DNA from: a bacterium
Lineage (GTDB): Bacteria > Bacillota > Bacilli > Lactobacillales > Streptococcaceae
Assembly: GCA_905221455.1 (NCBI GenBank)
Contig: CAJNDF010000015.1
Span: forward strand, 1-16,669
Length of the DNA: 16,669 nt
Reading direction: 5' to 3'
Part shown: positions 15,301-16,669 of the stretch, one piece after another
Layout: each line of letters opens with the position of its first letter
Numbering within the stretch: position 1 is the stretch's first letter
Program-made: the position numbers and the translations under genes
The notes under the pieces: generated by a model
What the model was told of the DNA's origin: nothing
The model's database searches: none
The model's input: the letters and a program-made list of their open reading frames with translations, nothing else

Positions 15301-16669
15301 TTTTTGCTTTATTTGCTCCGTTTGATACTGTTACAGGAACTTTTGTTGCATAAGCTTCTACGTTAGATACTGTAATTTTTGGCGCTACTGCAATTGTAAT
15401 ATTTTCGTGAGCTTCTTGCCCGTCCATATTCCAGTCAATATTCTTAGCGTTTGTAGAGTTATTGTAGTCCTTCCCTAATGCAGCTACAGTGTAAATACCA
15501 GCTTCTGAAGCTGTTCCATGAATTTTCCCTGTTGTTGGATTATAATTTAATCCCGGAATAACATCTGCAATTGACGTGTCCTTACCTGTATAAACACCAT
15601 TTAATGCAGTGTGTGCATTAATAGTTTGAGGTGAACTCATTGTTCTTACTTTTGTTCCATCAATAGCTGTAAATGTTGCTGCTTTTGATGTAGATGGGGC
15701 TGTTTTAGAACCTGCTAATACTTTAGAACCATCATTTGCATAAGCATATCCCGCACGTTCATCTTTATTCATTCCCTCATTATCTACATATTTTATATCG
15801 TGGTCTACTTCATCTCCGATTGTAACCATTTTAGAAGTTCCTAAAATAGATGGAGCTGATGAGTCTTGCCATCCGATCCAACCAGCTGTTAAGTCACGGA
15901 ATGCAACCTGTTGAGATTGTCCATCTTTTTCAACTGTTATGATATAACGCATATCATAAACACCATTTTGAAGGTTAGATGCTACATATCCTTCTACTGT
16001 GTCTGTGTTTTCATTATATGCAGTACCTGGAACTAAGTTACTAAGATCAATTTTTTTAATCGAATAGCCTGCTGCCTCTGCTTCTTGTGATAAACTGAAA
16101 CGTTTTTTCACATCTGTAAGGTATACATAGTGAGTTCCTTGTTCGTAAGTATACCCATAAATCTCAGTTGTTAGATACTCATATGGTCCACCTGCTCCCC
16201 AAGTATTGTTGTTATTGTTTCGCCCACTAGCACGGACTTTCCCTCTCCATAATAGAGCTTCGTCTGCTATTTTTTTAGCTTCCCTTTTTGATAAAGGAAT
16301 ATCTGTACGACCACCTACATCTGGTCTACCATTATTAGATGAACTTACCTCTGTATTTTCAGATTGGTATCCATGAACGTATACTCTATATGCACTATTA
16401 CCGTCTAATACTTTGTATGATTTACCAGTAGCTGTAATAAACTCACCGTTTTCTTTTCTTAACTCTGTTGAGTTGCTAGTATATCCTTCATCAGCTGATA
16501 ACGCTACACTATAGTTACCATCACGACCGATTCCTGCTTTTTTCAGTTCACTATAAACTGCAAGAATTGATTCATTTAAGCGAGCTAATTGAGCATCTAC
16601 TTGTTCCTTTGTGACACTCTTATCAGCTAAAAGCACTTTTGATTCGTTAAGTACAGCTTGGTTCTTGGC
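9227..16669 (-). CDS. Giant LPXTG surface protein with CshA-type repeats (protein B), 5' end outside window
   Basis: The frame is open from the right edge to the stop at 9229-9227, giving 2480 visible residues. A GTG at 16636 is in frame, but the 11 codons before it (AKNQAVLNESK) continue the same helical segment, so it is not the start; the signal peptide lies outside the window. In order: helical segment (LLADKSVTKEQVDAQLARL), a head homologous to protein A's (LWRGKV, GPYEYL, HGTASEAGIYTV), a coiled-coil insertion (13943-14338), about eleven CshA-type repeats (10103-13782; GEGTYTIDP, V.FTPEP.FTG, D.NGT, YTPTV), four MucBP-like units (about 9455-10096), a proline-rich linker, LPNTG (9331-9317), a hydrophobic helix and RKKKED. 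CshA of oral streptococci is a ~2500-aa fibrillar adhesin, and the stalk here is of that type, though the head is not clearly CshA's. I expect a cell-wall-linked fibril with an adhesive tip. Own tandem terminators follow. No cysteine seen. Confidence 0.95.
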   Translation of the reverse strand, partial: AKNQAVLNESKVLLADKSVTKEQVDAQLARLNESILAVYSELKKAGIGRDGNYSVALSADEGYTSNSTELRKENGEFITATGKSYKVLDGNSAYRVYVHGYQSENTEVSSSNNGRPDVGGRTDIPLSKREAKKIADEALLWRGKVRASGRNNNNNTWGAGGPYEYLTTEIYGYTYEQGTHYVYLTDVKKRFSLSQEAEAAGYSIKKIDLSNLVPGTAYNENTDTVEGYVASNLQNGVYDMRYIITVEKDGQSQQVAFRDLTAGWIGWQDSSAPSILGTSKMVTIGDEVDHDIKYVDNEGMNKDERAGYAYANDGSKVLAGSKTAPSTSKAATFTAIDGTKVRTMSSPQTINAHTALNGVYTGKDTSIADVIPGLNYNPTTGKIHGTASEAGIYTVAALGKDYNNSTNAKNIDWNMDGQEAHENITIAVAPKITVSNVEAYATKVPVTVSNGANKAKITMPDGTVTNLVIKDGKWTVGEGTTNKAVKEGDQLADASETAPTKFELPVTSDSTQYVGINSIEAKASTDKVRADIQREIATVKDAAGKSYTATFNRATGKYTLANEDAYVLKDNGNGTSTLTERRVYTDAKENGDVDFIVYEFTRTWNATSSAADLVDKVAEIRKNGEVTAVGDVTRTVTAVPREQTADKQGLIVTVKYDSATKQWTASDGSTVTAKESNAGWSIETSSGFKGYVSYREAVGNDVASIQNDKPTASSTSYADTQGNSVDLLKSPKANVEFEDVIDDKSDDAESETIKTKLTVTAPDGTKKEFNLADAEEKVYIQAQRTAAEKTQAAATAIEDVQAAQNELARIQEQVDRQVQMIADAEAALANLKLRTISVTAKNLAEKKLKDAKDFKAILDEKLKEAQENLPELMAKVTTSRQEALEAEKAVETARTALKTKAAENLSNPEVAAYTLGQYGSYKVTVRAVDSNGVVTTPTVGKTDDGEVTEDAVAETTYYIVVSKPEKSAGAEGQEQTDSMETGFKTGLPNNAEVSDYKLVDPVSGKKTDSVTTEEGTYVIDGTTGAVSFTPAPGFIGNAKPLTVAANVTITGDDGQPVVVESTTTYTPTVYGVKPKDDETTGKQGQVQTSIPGSERFSALNTETNTPDNTNVDWTTAKFSLEGANEEGKVVVEGEGTYAIDPAKGTVTFTPEPSFKGQAKGVEVKVSVTATDSEGNKVEVTSSGDYTPEVEAVEPTAEPKKTSGKQGQSQTQDTTTMFKEGDTTAPIEKSSVKLVNASGAEVTTMPALKDGKTVGTYTIDPTTGVITFQPNKDFTGTPEPAKVVAADKNGTKVETTYTPTVTPVEPEGQDKTTTGLQGDPQQSKVTFTEGDPEFPIDDKVPATFEDGTTTKVVPGEGTYKVKPDGTVTFEPEKQFTGVAKGVTVKRVDTNGTPATAKYTPIVKPVVPEGFDNVTTGVQGQEQQGKPYFKPGDPTKPIDESVPPKFIDPENGQPTDKTTIPAKTPEGKEIGTYTIDPQTGVITFTPTDKSYVGPVKPVSVHRQDINGSPVDAEYTPVIVGVKPTAKPATSEDVQGATQKQPITFKGGTADLEDPAGKKVESAPVPINSDSVTLLGEDGQPAGEVEVKDPKDPTKVIGKYTLVKEPGKDPVAVYTPTDKTYVGLVPPVTIQAADENGTTVKTTYTPNITPVKPKATPAKTKNIQGKEQTQDATTLFKEGNPVAPIKNDTIKLVDPTGAEVTEMPALKDGVEVGKYVVDPTTRIITFKPNKDFVGTPDPAKVVAADGNGTTVETTYTPTVTPVKPTGEDVTSEDVQGAEQNGTPKFTPGNPDVAITITDEQPAKLIDPETGKPTDKNKVVIPGEGTYTIDPKSGEVKFQPEPQFSGQATGVIVQVKDANGTPVEASYTPKVKGVTPIATPAKSKGIQGKPQTGLPEFKGGTVTVNGVPKTVEIDETKAPKLIDPETGEPTDEPVVIPGEGTYTIEDGKVKFQPEPQFTGKGEGVEVQRVDKNGTPVTAKYTPKVVPVTPTGEDKTSAGPKGKTQTGTPVFEGGSVKINGKEETVEINTDEPAKLIDPKTGDPVDSVTVEGEGTYTIDPKTGEVTFTPKPEFLGTATGVTVQRVDRNGTEVTAKYTPTVTPVTKTVDKTSEGAKNTPQSNTPEFTGDVDLDVPPTFDDGTTTRTVEGEGTYTIDATGKVTFTPEPEFTGTADGITVVRKDKLGKTISATYTPTVRPDTEFVDENGNPIKGYPSEDGTTPKKDIPEYRYVETVTDEHGNTRHIYKQVVTFFKDKDGKEIQPKESGSVDKKDIPEYRFVETKKLPNGDVEHVYEKVTTFFKDKDGNEIKPKESGSVDKKDIPGYRYVETKKLPNGDVEHIYEKVEKPTPAPSPTPTPFEYKVITTYVDENGELIIPKEDGEQPSKELSGYELVKTEKDANGNVRHVYRKIQKPTPVEPSQPVSPQEPTSPEKPAVPEQPKQPATPKYVDGQKELPNTGTEANASLAVLGLLGALSGFGLLSRKKKED
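9455..10096 (-). repeat. Four MucBP-like ~48-aa units before the anchor of protein B
   Basis: Each unit has the pattern (F/Y)(V/K)D(E/K)(N/D)G..I, then (I/L).(E/G)Y...(E/K)T, then GN or GD, then H(I/V)Y(K/E/R). Units 2 and 3 are a 144-bp tandem repeat (9661-9804 and 9805-9948) with about 89% identity by my count. A PTP-rich linker separates unit 3 from unit 4. Protein A has one such unit in the same place. The pattern resembles MucBP or related wall-proximal modules; a mucin-binding role is not shown. Confidence 0.75.
10103..13782 (-). repeat. About eleven CshA-type fibril repeats in protein B
   Basis: Tandem units of about 95 to 130 aa follow the pattern (T/E)(T/D/G).QG..Q, then F..G, P(A/P)(K/T)(L/F).D, GEGTYTIDP, (V/I).F.PEP.F.G, V.(R/V)(V/K)D.NGT and a linking YTPTV.PV. 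This is the known CshA-type surface-fibril repeat. The first two units diverge most; the fifth is long and lacks the GEGTYTID core. The second unit after the divergent pair and the sixth resemble each other far more than their neighbours (MPALKDG, PNKDF.GTP.PAKVVAAD). Confidence 0.85.
13783..16540 (-). other. Beta-rich head region of protein B
   Basis: This part is homologous to protein A's head (5840-8143): LWRGKVR near 16230-16260, GPYEYL near 16175-16192, a He_PIG-like module, then DGKWTV, TFNRATGKY, YEFTRT, GDVTRTV, VTVKYD and STVTA modules, ending in AETTYYIVVSK. The coiled-coil insertion at 13943-14338 lies near its C-terminal end. Confidence 0.7.
13943..14338 (-). other. Coiled-coil hairpin inserted in the head of protein B
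   Basis: 132 codons, highly charged and rich in A, E, K and Q, with two helical arms of about 60 residues each. Arm 1 runs through AAEKTQAAATAIEDVQAAQN to DAEAALANLKLR; arm 2 runs from LAEKKLKDAKDFKAILDEKL to ARTALKTKAAENL. A short linker (TISVTAKN) joins them. The flanks align without it to one continuous stretch of protein A's head (near 6000-6090). Confidence 0.75.

Noticed and set aside
16634..16636. GTG at 16636 as the start of protein B
   Set aside because: The frame is open to the window edge, and the codons before it continue the same helical sequence. A protein of this class needs a signal peptide, which is not present after the GTG.

Overview
The window carries three very large surface-protein genes, all on the minus strand and in tandem. 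Only the middle one is complete. The left gene contributes just its start (158 down to 1, signal peptide only). The complete middle gene (8902 to 410, 2830 aa, called protein A here) and the right gene (visible from 16669 to 9227, 2480 aa, 5' end outside the window, protein B) both end in an LPNTG sortase anchor. Everything visible points to a low-GC Gram-positive of the streptococcal type: YSIRK-class signal peptides, LPXTG anchors with a basic tail, Rib-like and CshA-type stalk repeats, and AT-rich intergenic DNA. Streptococcus, Granulicatella, Gemella or a relative would all fit. I cannot fix the genus from the sequence.

Layout on the + axis: 1-158, start of a YSIRK protein. 159-360, its leader and promoter, with an 11-base C run (G run on the transcript). 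361-409, terminator of protein A. 410-8902, protein A: YSIRK signal, helical segment, a beta-rich head, then four paired Rib-like units, seven ~72-aa units, seven ~70-aa units, one MucBP-like unit and the anchor. 8903-9141, promoter region of protein A with a 14-bp palindrome and a (TA)14 tract. 9142-9226, two tandem terminators of protein B. 9227-16669, protein B: end of an N-terminal helical segment, a head homologous to that of protein A but carrying an inserted ~132-aa coiled-coil hairpin, about eleven CshA-type repeats, four MucBP-like units and the anchor.

Each gene appears to be its own transcription unit. Terminators sit behind A and B, and a good sigma-70 promoter sits before A and before the left gene. 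The two visible upstream regions each contain a simple repeat of a kind known to vary in length, so variable expression is plausible but unproven. The likely shared role is adhesion: the proteins are exported by the Sec/YSIRK route, linked to peptidoglycan by sortase A, and display a head on a long stalk.

The strongest structural observations are these. A and B carry related heads on unrelated stalks. A 187-bp segment covering anchor and terminator is about 98% identical between the two genes. A coiled-coil hairpin has been inserted into one domain of B's head. I found no enzyme, mobile element, CRISPR array, tRNA or rRNA in the window.
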